A stretch of DNA of 64,000 nucleotides from JAUIET01 sp964352475 (lineage in GTDB: Bacteria > Pseudomonadota > Gammaproteobacteria > Pseudomonadales > JAUIET01): the NCBI GenBank assembly GCA_964352475.1, contig CAYGSL010000021.1, forward strand, positions 1 through 64,000, given 5' to 3'. The position numbers and the translations under genes are program-made. Of this stretch, positions 26,859-35,812 are shown in pieces (position 1 is the first letter of the stretch; each line of letters opens with the position of its first letter). Below the pieces are notes generated by a model, which saw only the letters and a program-made list of their open reading frames with translations, was not told the DNA's origin and ran no database searches.

Positions 26859-27592
26859 TCTGAGGTATCGATCAATTTGCGAATTGCACGCACGGCATTG
26901 AGTGCGGCTGGGTTGTCGCCGTGCACGCATAAACTGTCAACTTGTAGTGCAAGTTCACTGCCGTCGCTGGTTACCACCGTTCCGTGTTCAAATAATTGAC
27001 GAACTTGTGTCATGCTGTCTGCTTCGCTCAAAACGGCTCCTTCTACGCCTCTGTTCTGCAATTGCCCTTCAGGGGTATAGCGGCGGTCAGCGAACCCCTC
27101 AAGCATTAAGGCCAGCCCCAATGCACTGGCTTCTTGTTGATGAGTGGCAAGCTCGCCAGTCGACAGTATCATCAGTTTCAGCGGGCGGGCATAGCTGCTA
27201 ACAGCTTGCATGACGGCGGCGCGAATCCGGACGTCGCCCATCATGTCGTTGTACAAGGCGCCGTGCGGTTTTACGTAACTGAGCGTAGTGCCATGGGTTG
27301 CGCAAATGCCATCCAAAGCGGCAATCTGGTAGTGCAATAAAGCGACAATTTCATCGCTGCTGCATGTCATTGACCGCCTGCCAAAACCCACCAGGTCAGG
27401 ATAAGCCGGGTGCGCGCCAATCTCGACCTGGTGTTCGGAGGCATAGGCGACTGTGCGCGCCATTATCAGCGGGTCGCCGGCATGAAAACCACAGGCAATA
27501 TTAGCCTGATCAATAAAAGGCATAATTTCCCGATCAAGACCCATGGACCAACTGCCGTAGCTTTCGCCAAGGTCGCAATTCAATGTCAGCAT
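26855..27592 (-). CDS. pxpA: 5-oxoprolinase subunit A (LamB/YcsF family)
   Basis: A 245-residue protein, the same length as E. coli PxpA. The start MLTLNCDLGESYG at 27592 matches the family N-terminus; the open frame reaches a TTG at 27682 but the added residues look unrelated. Signatures: NIACGFHAGDP, VEIGAHPAYPDLVGFGRR, VKPHGALYN, GFADRRYTPEG and LCVHGDNP. PxpA acts with PxpB and PxpC to open 5-oxoproline to glutamate using ATP. No pxpB or pxpC is in the window. It is the first gene of the D-amino-acid operon and overlaps the cyclase-like gene, so its substrate may be the cyclase product. Confidence 0.93.
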   Translation of the reverse strand: MLTLNCDLGESYGSWSMGLDREIMPFIDQANIACGFHAGDPLIMARTVAYASEHQVEIGAHPAYPDLVGFGRRSMTCSSDEIVALLHYQIAALDGICATHGTTLSYVKPHGALYNDMMGDVRIRAAVMQAVSSYARPLKLMILSTGELATHQQEASALGLALMLEGFADRRYTPEGQLQNRGVEGAVLSEADSMTQVRQLFEHGTVVTSDGSELALQVDSLCVHGDNPAALNAVRAIRKLIDTSE

Positions 27593-27756
27593 GTTCCAAT
27601 TCTTCAGTAAATCTACGTTTGTGCATTGTTCTTCTTCAGCATGATTTTGTCCAGATGTATAAATCATGATCAGTCTTGCCAAACACCAGCGTGCTATGCT
27701 TTAGAAGATAATAAGGAGCTAATACTGCGCTAGCCTGGCAGTCTGGAAGATAAGGT

Positions 27757-29070
27757 GTGATAAGAGCGGAAAGACAGCTTATTGCCTGCCATGATTGCGG
27801 GCATGTCTATCAAAATCCTGAGTGTCCGGAGGGGTCGCAAATCGAATGCGTGCACTGCGGTCATCTGATGCGCACCAGACACGCAAACTGGGAAGCGAAA
27901 GTGGCTTCTCTGACCTTGGCCGGTATCGTCTTGTTTGTATTGGCCAATACGTTTCCATTTTTAGGCCTGGAACAAGCTGGTCTTGTTCAGCAAAGCAACC
28001 TCATCAGTGGAGTGATTGCCTTGATCGAGCGTCAGCACTTTCTTTTGGCGGCGCTGGTTTTTATCACTATATTCCTATTCCCATTACTTGAATTGTTAGG
28101 TCTCGCTTACATTCTGCTGTTCAGAATGGTGGACATTCGTGCACCGTTTCTTGGTCAGGTTTTGCATCTCCTGCACTTGTCTCGCCCGTGGAGCATGTTG
28201 GAAATATTTTTGCTAGGCGTTCTGGTGTCCAGCATAAAACTGGCAGGCATGGCACATATATTACCTGGCGTTGGATTGTATGCATTTCTTACCCTGGTGG
28301 TGGTCTTGATCGCCTGTCATTTGTATCTTGATAGAGAAACAATCTGGCACTGGCTGGATCACCATAACTATTATGCAATGGAGGACTGCTCGGCAGAAGC
28401 GGCGAATCCCGACAACCGGTTGCATACCCATTTATACGCATGTCATTGCTGCGAAGCGCTCATAGATGCCGCCGTGTTGGAGGGCAATAATGAGTGCCCG
28501 CGTTGCGACAATCCTGTCTACCCCAGATGGCCCAGAAGTGTGCAGAAAACAACAGCTCTACTCATTGCAGCCACGGTGCTTTATATCCCGTCCAATACTT
28601 TACCCATAATGCAAACGACCAATTTGGGCAGTACGGTATCTGACACCATTTTTTCAGGTGTGGTGCATCTGGCGGAAGCAGGGGATTTGCCGATTGCCTT
28701 GTTGGTGTTTGTTGCCAGTATTGTCATTCCTATCGCCAAGCTGCTGGTGATGGCGTATCTACTATGGAATGTGTCTGTGCGCAGCAGCGCCGACCCCAGG
28801 CAGATGACCCGTTTATTCAAACTAACGGAATTTGTCGGCCGCTGGTCGATGATCGATGTATTTGTGGTCACCATTCTGGTTGCTCTCGTGCAGTTTGGTT
28901 TGCTCGCCAATGTAGAACCGGGCGCTGCATTGCTGTCTTTCGCGGGGGTTGTCGTGTTAACGATGTTGGCAGCCGAAACCTTTGATTCCCGACTTATCTG
29001 GGACGCCCATTATTCGAATGGCAATTCCGCCAGGTATTCGCCACCCACAACGGTTGCGGCAAGCGTATGA
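27757..29070 (+). CDS. pqiA: PqiA/LetA-type integral membrane protein of an MCE lipid transport system
   Basis: A 437-residue protein with two repeats, each a zinc ribbon followed by about four membrane helices. The first ribbon is C11-x2-C14 with C31-x2-C34; the second is CHCC with CPRC around residues 228-250. VLANTFPFLGLE and YIPSNTLPIMQT are the conserved post-ribbon motifs of the family. The GTG start has GGAAGA at 27745-27750. PqiA is the inner-membrane partner of PqiB. The stop overlaps pqiB as ATGA. Confidence 0.93.
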   Translation: MIRAERQLIACHDCGHVYQNPECPEGSQIECVHCGHLMRTRHANWEAKVASLTLAGIVLFVLANTFPFLGLEQAGLVQQSNLISGVIALIERQHFLLAALVFITIFLFPLLELLGLAYILLFRMVDIRAPFLGQVLHLLHLSRPWSMLEIFLLGVLVSSIKLAGMAHILPGVGLYAFLTLVVVLIACHLYLDRETIWHWLDHHNYYAMEDCSAEAANPDNRLHTHLYACHCCEALIDAAVLEGNNECPRCDNPVYPRWPRSVQKTTALLIAATVLYIPSNTLPIMQTTNLGSTVSDTIFSGVVHLAEAGDLPIALLVFVASIVIPIAKLLVMAYLLWNVSVRSSADPRQMTRLFKLTEFVGRWSMIDVFVVTILVALVQFGLLANVEPGAALLSFAGVVVLTMLAAETFDSRLIWDAHYSNGNSARYSPPTTVAASV

Positions 29071-30701
29071 ACGATAACCATCCTCACTTAACTCGGGTAA
29101 GTAACGTATCGCCTATCTGGATTGTACCGGTACTGGCGCTGTTGATCGCTGGTTGGCTGGCATTGCGTGCATGGCAGGAACGAGGCCCTGAGATTCAGAT
29201 TATCTTTGATGACGCGGCAGGAATAACGGTTGGCAAAACGAAGGTAAAGTTTCGCGATGTATTGGTGGGCGAGGTAACAGATACAAGGCTGAGCTCCAAC
29301 TTCCAAAAAGTGTCAGTGTTTGTGGAAATGGATCCGCAAGTCACCCCGCTGTTATCTGAAAATACGCGTTTTTGGGTTGTGGCGCCGCGAATCAGCCTGG
29401 GCGGGGTCAGCGGGCTGGATACCTTGCTGTCGGGCGTTTATATAGAAATGGACCCGGGTGAGCCAGGTGCTAGAAAGCGCAAGTTTGCCGGTCTGACCGA
29501 GCCGCCATCGCTACGTTCTTATCAGCAAGGAACCCAATACACTTTGCTTTCCGAGCAACTGGGTTCACTGGATATAGGGTCCCCGGTTTATCATCGACAA
29601 GTGCCGGTAGGCGAGGTCACTCGCTACCGTCTGTTGCCTGAGGCAGGCCGCGTTGAGCTTCGCATATTCATCGAGTCACCTTTTGATCAGTTGATTCGAA
29701 CCAACACCAACTTCTGGAACGTTAGTGGTTTTGGCGTAGAGCTTGGCGCCGACGGCATTGTTGCGAATGTAGAGTCGTTTGCGTCGTTGCTGTCCGGTGG
29801 TTTGGCATTTAACACGCCACTGGATATCGATGGTGATCAGGCGTTGGCAGAGGCGGGTTCTCAGTTCCACTTGTTTGATGACAGAGAAGCAGTGGTAGAA
29901 GGCGCGCTAACGTATTCATATCCGTATTTAATGCGATTCAGTTCCTCAGTAAGAGGCCTGGCCCTTGGTGCACCGGTGGAGTTTCGAGGTATTCAGGTTG
30001 GCAAGGTTGAGCATGTCGGACTGGACGCAGGCATAGCCAGTGACCGGGAAATTGACGTTGTAATATCTATTCAGCCGGAACGAATTAATCCTGATGAAGC
30101 ACCGACATTGGCTGAATTGAATGAATTGTTTTCGACACTGGTTTCCGAGGGCATGCGTGCGCAGCTAAAAACCAGAAGCTATCTGACCGGTGCTCTGTAT
30201 GTTGATTTGGTTCCCAAGCATACTCGGGCAAGAGCGCAGAAGATAGAGGGCCTGACCTTACACGGGGATTATCTGGTGTTACCGACCGCTGATAGCGAGT
30301 ACTCGAGAATAGCCCGGCGCCTGGGTGACATTGCGCAGAACATCGCAGAACTGCCGTTCGACACAATCGGCAAAAATTTGGACAGCAGTTTGCGCGGTGT
30401 GGCAACGCTGATGAACGACCTTAACAAAGCCAAAGTGGTGGAAGATGTTGACCAGCTGCTGTCGGGTTTGAATGGCTCGGCAGAATCCTTAGAGCTGGCG
30501 ATTGATGGTATGCGTGGCACCATCCAGTCTATCGACAGTGCCGTCGCACCGGATTCAGCGTTGCAACATCGTTTAACCGAGATGCTTGATGATGTCAGCG
30601 ATGCGGCGAAGTCACTGGAAACGCTGACGGATGAACTGGCGCGTTACCCTGACGCATTGTTGCGGGGAAAGTCCGGGAGCCAGAAGAATCGAGATGAATA
30701 A
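29067..30701 (+). CDS. pqiB: PqiB-type MCE protein
   Basis: A 544-residue protein, close to E. coli PqiB (~546). One N-terminal membrane helix (SPIWIVPVLALLIAGWLAL) is followed by three MCE/MlaD repeats. They begin near residues 40 (IIFDDAAGITVGKTKVKFRDVLVGEV), 155 (LGSLDIGSPVYHRQVPVGEVTRY) and 285 (SSVRGLALGAPVEFRGIQVGKVEHV). A helical C-terminus (~440-530) would form the central needle. The complex spans the periplasm to move lipids between membranes. ATGA coupling with pqiA. Confidence 0.95.
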   Translation: MNDNHPHLTRVSNVSPIWIVPVLALLIAGWLALRAWQERGPEIQIIFDDAAGITVGKTKVKFRDVLVGEVTDTRLSSNFQKVSVFVEMDPQVTPLLSENTRFWVVAPRISLGGVSGLDTLLSGVYIEMDPGEPGARKRKFAGLTEPPSLRSYQQGTQYTLLSEQLGSLDIGSPVYHRQVPVGEVTRYRLLPEAGRVELRIFIESPFDQLIRTNTNFWNVSGFGVELGADGIVANVESFASLLSGGLAFNTPLDIDGDQALAEAGSQFHLFDDREAVVEGALTYSYPYLMRFSSSVRGLALGAPVEFRGIQVGKVEHVGLDAGIASDREIDVVISIQPERINPDEAPTLAELNELFSTLVSEGMRAQLKTRSYLTGALYVDLVPKHTRARAQKIEGLTLHGDYLVLPTADSEYSRIARRLGDIAQNIAELPFDTIGKNLDSSLRGVATLMNDLNKAKVVEDVDQLLSGLNGSAESLELAIDGMRGTIQSIDSAVAPDSALQHRLTEMLDDVSDAAKSLETLTDELARYPDALLRGKSGSQKNRDE

Positions 30702-30741
30702 CATTAATGACCAGGCCAATGCCGGTCAAAAGGGCTGAGCT

Positions 30742-31368
30742 ATGAAGGTAATTTTTCACCGCTGGTTTCCGCTGTTCTGCGGCGTATTACTGCTGTCTGC
30801 ATGCGCTTCGCAGTCGCCTACTCATTATTACAGCCTGCAAGTGCAGCCTGATCGTTCAGTTGAGATTTCTATGCCGGAAACAGTGACTCTTGGCGTAGGT
30901 CCTATCACTTTGCCTTCGGAACTTGACCGCCCAGGGCTGGTCACCGAGTTGCGCGGTAGCGGAATTAGCATTGCGCCTTACCATATCTGGGCAGGTGATC
31001 TGGATGAAAACTTCAGCCGCGTTTTGGCTGGGCTAATGGCTGAGCACCTACAGGTGGATGAGGTGTATGCAGCGCCCTGGGATACCCGTTTTCGACCCGA
31101 GTATCAATTACGTGTGGACGTACAGCGCTTTAGCGGCACGCTTGGTGGTGAGGTTTACATGGACGTGCTCTGGACGCTAAGCTCCAAGCAGGGGCGACAC
31201 AAATTGCACGGTGAGCGCAGCAAGCTGCAAGTCAGCAGCAGCGGCTCATCGCACCTTGACTATGTGGACGCACTGAACCGGCTTATGAGCGGCTTTTCCG
31301 TCAGTGTGGCAGGGCGCATGGAACAACTGCTTGCAGCCGCAGATAACACAGTGCCATCTAGCGAATAA
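30742..31368 (+). CDS. pqiC: PqiC/DUF330-family outer membrane lipoprotein
   Basis: A 208-residue lipoprotein with lipobox LLSAC (Cys21) and the family signature THYYSLQ soon after, then VGPITLPSELDRPGLVTE. In E. coli PqiC anchors the PqiB tube at the outer membrane. It starts 40 bp after pqiB, completing pqiABC in the usual order. The last 11 bp overlap the convergent flavoprotein gene, so no separate terminator fits here. Confidence 0.9.
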   Translation: MKVIFHRWFPLFCGVLLLSACASQSPTHYYSLQVQPDRSVEISMPETVTLGVGPITLPSELDRPGLVTELRGSGISIAPYHIWAGDLDENFSRVLAGLMAEHLQVDEVYAAPWDTRFRPEYQLRVDVQRFSGTLGGEVYMDVLWTLSSKQGRHKLHGERSKLQVSSSGSSHLDYVDALNRLMSGFSVSVAGRMEQLLAAADNTVPSSE

Positions 31369-32221
31369 AGCCCTGCGCATATTGATTCAGCAGATCAATT
31401 TTTTCGGAAAGCGGGCGATCCGGTTCCTGCGCATACAAATCCCTGAATCCAACGACAAGATCGGTCACCCCAATTGCAGCCAGTTTCTCCAGACCTTCAA
31501 CGCTGAAGCCGTCTGCACTGCCGGTGTATATTCTGAAAGGCTTGCTAATGGTTCCGTGCTCTTCTCTCAGCGTGTTTATCTCATTGATATACTCTTCCAG
31601 TTGCGGCGTTGTGGTGCCAGCGCACATCCAGCCATCGCCTTTCAGCGCTGCTCTTTTTAGTGCGGGTTTGGTATGCCCGCCAATAAGCAGAGCCGTTGGC
31701 TCGGTGGGCACAGGGCGCATGCGATTGGCCGGCATATCATGCGCTTCACCTTTGTAACCAAAATAATCACCGGTCTCCAGGCCACGCAAAATATCGATTT
31801 GTTCGTCGAAGCGTTTGCCACGGCGTTCCCAGGGTGTTTGCATAACAGCGAAATCCTCTTCCCATGGGCTAATGCCAATGCCGAAATCAAAGCGATTACC
31901 TGATAGCGCCTGAATACTCTGAACCTGCTTGGCGACACCAGCAACCTGGCGCACCGCTAGCTTGTAGACAAACGTAGAAAAGCGCACTCGCTCAGTGACC
32001 GCAGCCATAGCTGCCACTGCAATCAGAGATTCAAGAAACGGTACAGATTCCAGAAACTCACGGCTACCGTCAGCGTTGTAGGGGTATTTGGAGCTTGCTT
32101 CCTGCGGATAGCAAATACTGTCTGGAATGGTAATACCGTGGTAGCCGGCTGCTTCGGCGGCCTTAACCAGAGGCAAATAATGCTCGGCATCGCACATGCC
32201 AACTTGATAGTGAAACCGCAT
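31358..32221 (-). CDS. LLM-class (luciferase-like) flavin-dependent oxidoreductase
   Basis: A 287-residue TIM-barrel flavoprotein of the bacterial luciferase superfamily. Typical blocks: LVKAAEAAGYHGITIPDS, VYKLAVRQVAGVAKQVQSIQALSGNRFDFGIGISPW, PTALLIGGHTKPALKRAALKGDGWM and LEKLAAIGVTDLVVGF. Members use FMN or F420; the cofactor cannot be told here. It lies downstream of an alpha/beta hydrolase and a CoA-transferase on the same strand (36-bp gap), suggesting one catabolic operon. Confidence 0.88.
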   Translation of the reverse strand: MRFHYQVGMCDAEHYLPLVKAAEAAGYHGITIPDSICYPQEASSKYPYNADGSREFLESVPFLESLIAVAAMAAVTERVRFSTFVYKLAVRQVAGVAKQVQSIQALSGNRFDFGIGISPWEEDFAVMQTPWERRGKRFDEQIDILRGLETGDYFGYKGEAHDMPANRMRPVPTEPTALLIGGHTKPALKRAALKGDGWMCAGTTTPQLEEYINEINTLREEHGTISKPFRIYTGSADGFSVEGLEKLAAIGVTDLVVGFRDLYAQEPDRPLSEKIDLLNQYAQGFIR

Positions 32222-32257
32222 AGGAACTCTCCTGATATTTGTTGGGTCGCTTAATCT

Positions 32258-33112
32258 TTATTGAGACAGAAATGCCGACACCACTGCATTAAACTCGGTG
32301 CGACGTTCAATCATTGCCCAGTGCCCGCAATTCGGGAATACGTGCAGCTCACAATTTGGAATAAGCTTCATTGGCAGCAAGGCCATGTCTACCGGGGTCA
32401 CGCGGTCATCACGACCCCAGGTAAGCAGCGTGGGCGCGGTAATTGAAGATAAGTGCGCAATGCGCTGCGTTGCATTCGGCCCTGCAAACATCTGTGCCAT
32501 ACCGTCCAGCGCGGCTCGAGAATACAGTTGCCGGGTTGTTGCAAGCGTTTTCGGTTCCAGCGCTTGTTCCATGCGTTGCTCGATCAACTCGTCAGTGATT
32601 AGCGCGCGGTCGAACACCATGGAGCTAAGCCAGGCGATAATTTTGTCTCTACTGGGGTCTTCAGCAAATTCGCTGAGTCGAACAATGCCTTCGGGTGGGA
32701 ATGAAGAAAACACATTCATGCCCAAACCTCCGATTGATACAAAACGGTCTACACGCTGGCCCTGATGGGCTGCTAACAGGGCGCCGACCATGCCACCTAG
32801 AGAATTGCCAATCAGGTGTGCCTTATCAATGTCGAGCTTATCCATAAGCTGTATTACCGCTACCACACACACTTCTATCGGATTGCCCTCAACGGCATCG
32901 CTGCCGCCGTAGCCTGGGAAATCAGGCACGATGCAGCGATAACGATCGGAGAAGCTCGCCAGTGTATCGGCGAAATTTGCCCAACCGCTAACGCCCGGGC
33001 CAGAACCGTGCAGAAGAATCAGGGCAGGACCGTCACCCGCTTCATGATAGTGCAGCTTGCCAGCGGGGCAGTCGACGCTTCGGGAGGTACTCTCATAACT
33101 GTGGGTGCTCAT
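32258..33112 (-). CDS. Alpha/beta hydrolase, meta-cleavage-product-hydrolase-like
   Basis: A 284-residue hydrolase. ATG 33112 has GAGGA nine bases upstream and is preferred over the frame start at 33136. LLHGSGPGVSGWANF with its oxyanion-hole region is characteristic of BphD/HsaD carbon-carbon bond hydrolases. The triad is the Ser in GNSLGG, the Asp in WGRDDRVTP and the His in NCGHWA. HsaD acts in steroid ring degradation, so a role in that pathway is possible, but simple ester hydrolases share this pattern. Confidence 0.85.
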   Translation of the reverse strand: MSTHSYESTSRSVDCPAGKLHYHEAGDGPALILLHGSGPGVSGWANFADTLASFSDRYRCIVPDFPGYGGSDAVEGNPIEVCVVAVIQLMDKLDIDKAHLIGNSLGGMVGALLAAHQGQRVDRFVSIGGLGMNVFSSFPPEGIVRLSEFAEDPSRDKIIAWLSSMVFDRALITDELIEQRMEQALEPKTLATTRQLYSRAALDGMAQMFAGPNATQRIAHLSSITAPTLLTWGRDDRVTPVDMALLPMKLIPNCELHVFPNCGHWAMIERRTEFNAVVSAFLSQ

Positions 33113-33153
33113 ATTACATATCCTCAGCGCCCACAAACGCTGCGGGAGCTATG

Positions 33154-34359
33154 TCAGGGAGAGGGCTGGGTAATGGCCGCTATCTCCTCACTGGTGAAAC
33201 CTGCTTCGGCAAGTACGTCTACAGTATGTTGACCAATTCCAGGTGCTGGCTGCGGTGCCCGTTTGGAGACACCTTCCACTTGCAGCGGGCTGTTTACCGT
33301 GCGCTGCGCCCTGAATTGATCACTTTGCAAGTTAAGCAACATATTGTTGGCCTGCAGCTGCGGGTCATCCACTACTTGCTCAGGTGATGATACCGGCATG
33401 TATTGTATGTCATAAGTGTCGAAGATCTGCTGCCATTGCGCCCAGGGTTTGCTTGCAAAAATGTCATCAAGCCGTTGGATGGTCTCCGCAGCGTGTTCGT
33501 GACACGCAGATGCGTCTGCGAACCGGGGGTCGTCCAGCATCTCCGACTGACCGATTGCAGTCAGGAAATAAACCCATTGGCCGTGTACGTCGAATATCCA
33601 CGGATAAAACCACTGGCCGTCTCCGCATTGGTAGGGCACTCCCAGCGGCAGTGGGTTTTCGCTTCTTTTTGGTTCATATTGGGTTTTTGCCCCGCACAGT
33701 ATGGCCTGAAGCATCATAGAATTTGCCCAAACACCATTGGCGAGCAGAGACGTAGACACCCTGCTGCCGCGACCGGTGCGTTCTCTGCGGTACATAGCCA
33801 GCATTATGCCGGCGAAGACAGCCGTAGAGCTTGAATAATCTCCCCAGGCAGGGGCACCCGCCGACGGCGGTGCGCCGCCAGACCGCACAATATCCATCAT
33901 TCCAGATCGGGCCCACCAGGCACTTCGGTCAAATGCAGGCACGTTTGCCTCATCTCCTAGTTCGCCGTAGCCACTGAGCTGTGCATAAATCAATTGGTCG
34001 TTCATAGGCGCCAGATCGGCGTAACGCATCTTCAGCTTGGTCAACACAGTAGGTGGGTAGTTGGTAACCAATACATCCGCCGTTTCCACCAATCTGCATA
34101 ATGCTTCGTAGCCTTCGTCGCTCTTGAGATCCAGCACGATGCTGCGTTTATTTCGTGAAACCAGCAGCCACGGATAATTGTCTTCCGTTTTCGGAAAGCC
34201 AGGCATGCCCATAAAGCCCCTGAAAGGGTCACCTTGTGGGGGTTCAATCTTGATAACGTCTGCGCCGAAGTCAGCCATTGCGGTGGCCGCAGCGGGTGCC
34301 GCCACCCAGCTGCCCACATCCAGCACCCGAACGCCGTCCAATATACTGTCAATACTCAT
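33154..34359 (-). CDS. Class III (CaiB/BaiF) CoA-transferase
   Basis: A 401-residue CoA-transferase. Typical features: LDGVRVLDVGSWVAAPAAATAMADFGADVIKIEPPQGDP, RNKRSIVLDLKSDEG, and the catalytic Asp in AFDRSAWWARSG. It transfers CoA between carboxylic acids, activating a substrate without ATP. It heads a three-gene reverse-strand group (CoA-transferase, hydrolase, LLM flavoprotein) with 41- and 36-bp gaps. Confidence 0.92.
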   Translation of the reverse strand: MSIDSILDGVRVLDVGSWVAAPAAATAMADFGADVIKIEPPQGDPFRGFMGMPGFPKTEDNYPWLLVSRNKRSIVLDLKSDEGYEALCRLVETADVLVTNYPPTVLTKLKMRYADLAPMNDQLIYAQLSGYGELGDEANVPAFDRSAWWARSGMMDIVRSGGAPPSAGAPAWGDYSSSTAVFAGIMLAMYRRERTGRGSRVSTSLLANGVWANSMMLQAILCGAKTQYEPKRSENPLPLGVPYQCGDGQWFYPWIFDVHGQWVYFLTAIGQSEMLDDPRFADASACHEHAAETIQRLDDIFASKPWAQWQQIFDTYDIQYMPVSSPEQVVDDPQLQANNMLLNLQSDQFRAQRTVNSPLQVEGVSKRAPQPAPGIGQHTVDVLAEAGFTSEEIAAITQPSP

Positions 34360-34421
34360 CGGTTTTTCTTATTGCTATCGATTTACACAGTATAGCGGCA
34401 GAATTAACTCAGGTCGCAGAC

Positions 34422-35063
34422 TTAGTCCGCACCGGTGCCGGTCAGCTGCGAATTCATTTCATGCTCCGCATCATCAATGCCCAAATCATCACATGAGGTC
34501 GCGGAATGTTGCGTAGCCGTGGCGCTGTTCATTCGGCCATCCAAATAATCTACTTTCAGCCACCATTGATCGCTGTAGGTATTTCTGTAGCTGGTGTCAC
34601 GACGATCAAGGTTTTTGCGGCGGCTGGGTGTACCACTTGCCAGAGACTGCCGTCGTCTTCTGTCGACAACTCGGCGCCGGTCGGCAAACATTTTGTCATC
34701 GGGTGCTGCGTAGACGGCAGGCACACTAACTGCCAGTGTGCCTGTGTCTAGTGACTCTGAACCGACGTGGGCGCTATTGGCGGCGGTAGTATCGACTTCT
34801 CTGCGGCGCAGCAGTCCGCGCTTTTTGCGCCCCACAGTCTGAGCATAATCGATCAACTCCGACGACAAATCAGCGTCGACAAAACGGTATAATTCGCTGG
34901 GTTCAATATCCAGAGCTTTCGCCACGTTAGCTACGCGGGCCTGCGGTATGCCGTGTTTCAGCCACCGGTTCACAGCCTGGTTGGAAACGCCCACCCGCCT
35001 TGCAAGGTCTTCCGCCTGCATTTCACGAATATCCAGCCACACCTGGAAACGCAGTCTAGCCAT
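34422..35063 (-). CDS. Helix-turn-helix protein with Arg-rich C-terminal region
   Basis: A 213-residue protein. Residues ~8-65 form a Cro/YdaS-like HTH (AEDLARRVGVSNQAVNRWLKHGIPQARVANVAKALDIEPSELYRF). After a polar linker, residues ~125-175 carry repeated DRRR/RRK/DRRD motifs ending in YSDQWWLKVDY; the tail is Ser/Thr/Asp-rich. GAGG precedes the ATG by 9 bp. It is likely a DNA-binding regulator; its targets are unknown. It lies upstream of the CoA-transferase operon on the same strand with a 62-bp gap, so it could be the first gene of that unit. Confidence 0.7.
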   Translation of the reverse strand: MARLRFQVWLDIREMQAEDLARRVGVSNQAVNRWLKHGIPQARVANVAKALDIEPSELYRFVDADLSSELIDYAQTVGRKKRGLLRRREVDTTAANSAHVGSESLDTGTLAVSVPAVYAAPDDKMFADRRRVVDRRRRQSLASGTPSRRKNLDRRDTSYRNTYSDQWWLKVDYLDGRMNSATATQHSATSCDDLGIDDAEHEMNSQLTGTGAD

Positions 35064-35238
35064 TATTTCTGCCTCTCAGTACTACGGCCGCGTCAAAAAC
35101 TCGGCACTATGGCTGGAAATAATTCCATATTTAACAGTAACTAACAAGCGCTACTTAATAAATATTCTAGTAATGGTTAAGAATTGTCAGAGTTGCTCGA
35201 TTGTTGTTCATTAAGCCGAGTGCCGCTCTGGAAAACGT

Positions 35239-35565
35239 TTAAGGCACTTTTTTCCAGCTCTGACCCACCCGCACAAACTGGCCACCGGGCGTCTTCTCTA
35301 TGGCCTTCTTCCCCGCCAGTGATTGAACAACCTGCAAATCCGTACCGTTTTTGCGTGCTATCTTTTGATAGGCCACCACCCGACGAGCATTAATTTGCTC
35401 TACTAAATCAGCCACGTCGGCACGTTGTGTGTTGACCGCGCCGAGCAGACCATTGCGTTGTTCGCCAACAAGGCCTTGTTGTTTAGCCGCCGCCAAATCC
35501 AGCGCGTGTGAAGCAGCAGCGAGCAGCAGGGCAGCAGCCAATACCAATAGTTGAAAGTGTTTCAT
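35239..35565 (-). CDS. ydbL: YdbL-like periplasmic protein (DUF1318)
   Basis: A 108-residue exported protein. The signal peptide (LLVLAAALLLAAASHA) is followed by the family core LDLAAAKQQGLVGEQRNGLLGAV, then ARRVVAYQKIARKNG and a GQFVRVGQSWKKVP end. AAGGAG lies 8 bp before the ATG. It is the last gene of the ydbH-ynbE-ydbL group, 12 bp after ynbE. In E. coli YdbL is thought to assist or modulate YdbH-YnbE assembly. Confidence 0.9.
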   Translation of the reverse strand: MKHFQLLVLAAALLLAAASHALDLAAAKQQGLVGEQRNGLLGAVNTQRADVADLVEQINARRVVAYQKIARKNGTDLQVVQSLAGKKAIEKTPGGQFVRVGQSWKKVP

Positions 35566-35577
35566 TGCATAGCTCCT

Positions 35578-35793
35578 TTAGAACAGGCCGCTGTCGTCAG
35601 ACAGCAAATCGTCGAGATCGTCTTCCACTTTAACCCTGACTTCATGCTGAATGTTCACATTCAGATTGATAGTGATGGGTTCATCAGCGGCTACTTTGAC
35701 CGTTGGCGTGCACGCCGTCGCGGCCAGCTGAACAGCCAATACGGCAAACAGGGCCCGATACCGTAGGGATGTGGAATGTAGGCAGGATCGCAT
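35578..35793 (-). CDS. ynbE: YnbE-like outer membrane lipoprotein
   Basis: A 71-residue lipoprotein. ATG 35793 follows CGGAG by about 9 bp; the frame is open further upstream but would overlap ydbH. The lipobox is the weak AATAC (Cys28). The mature part ITINLNVNIQHEVRVKVEDDLDDLL matches the beta-strand and acidic-tail layout of YnbE, which stacks on YdbH at the outer membrane to complete a lipid bridge. Confidence 0.88.
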   Translation of the reverse strand: MRSCLHSTSLRYRALFAVLAVQLAATACTPTVKVAADEPITINLNVNIQHEVRVKVEDDLDDLLSDDSGLF

Positions 35794-35812
35794 ATTCGGT
35801 TCTCCGTTGGTG

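Noticed and set aside
26859..26930. Longer start for the DUF4392 protein
   Set aside because: It lies entirely within pxpA; the ATGA overlap at 26858 is a standard coupled start.
27593..27682. Longer start (TTG) for pxpA
   Set aside because: Extra residues are unlike PxpA N-termini; MLTLNCDLGE at 27592 gives the normal length.
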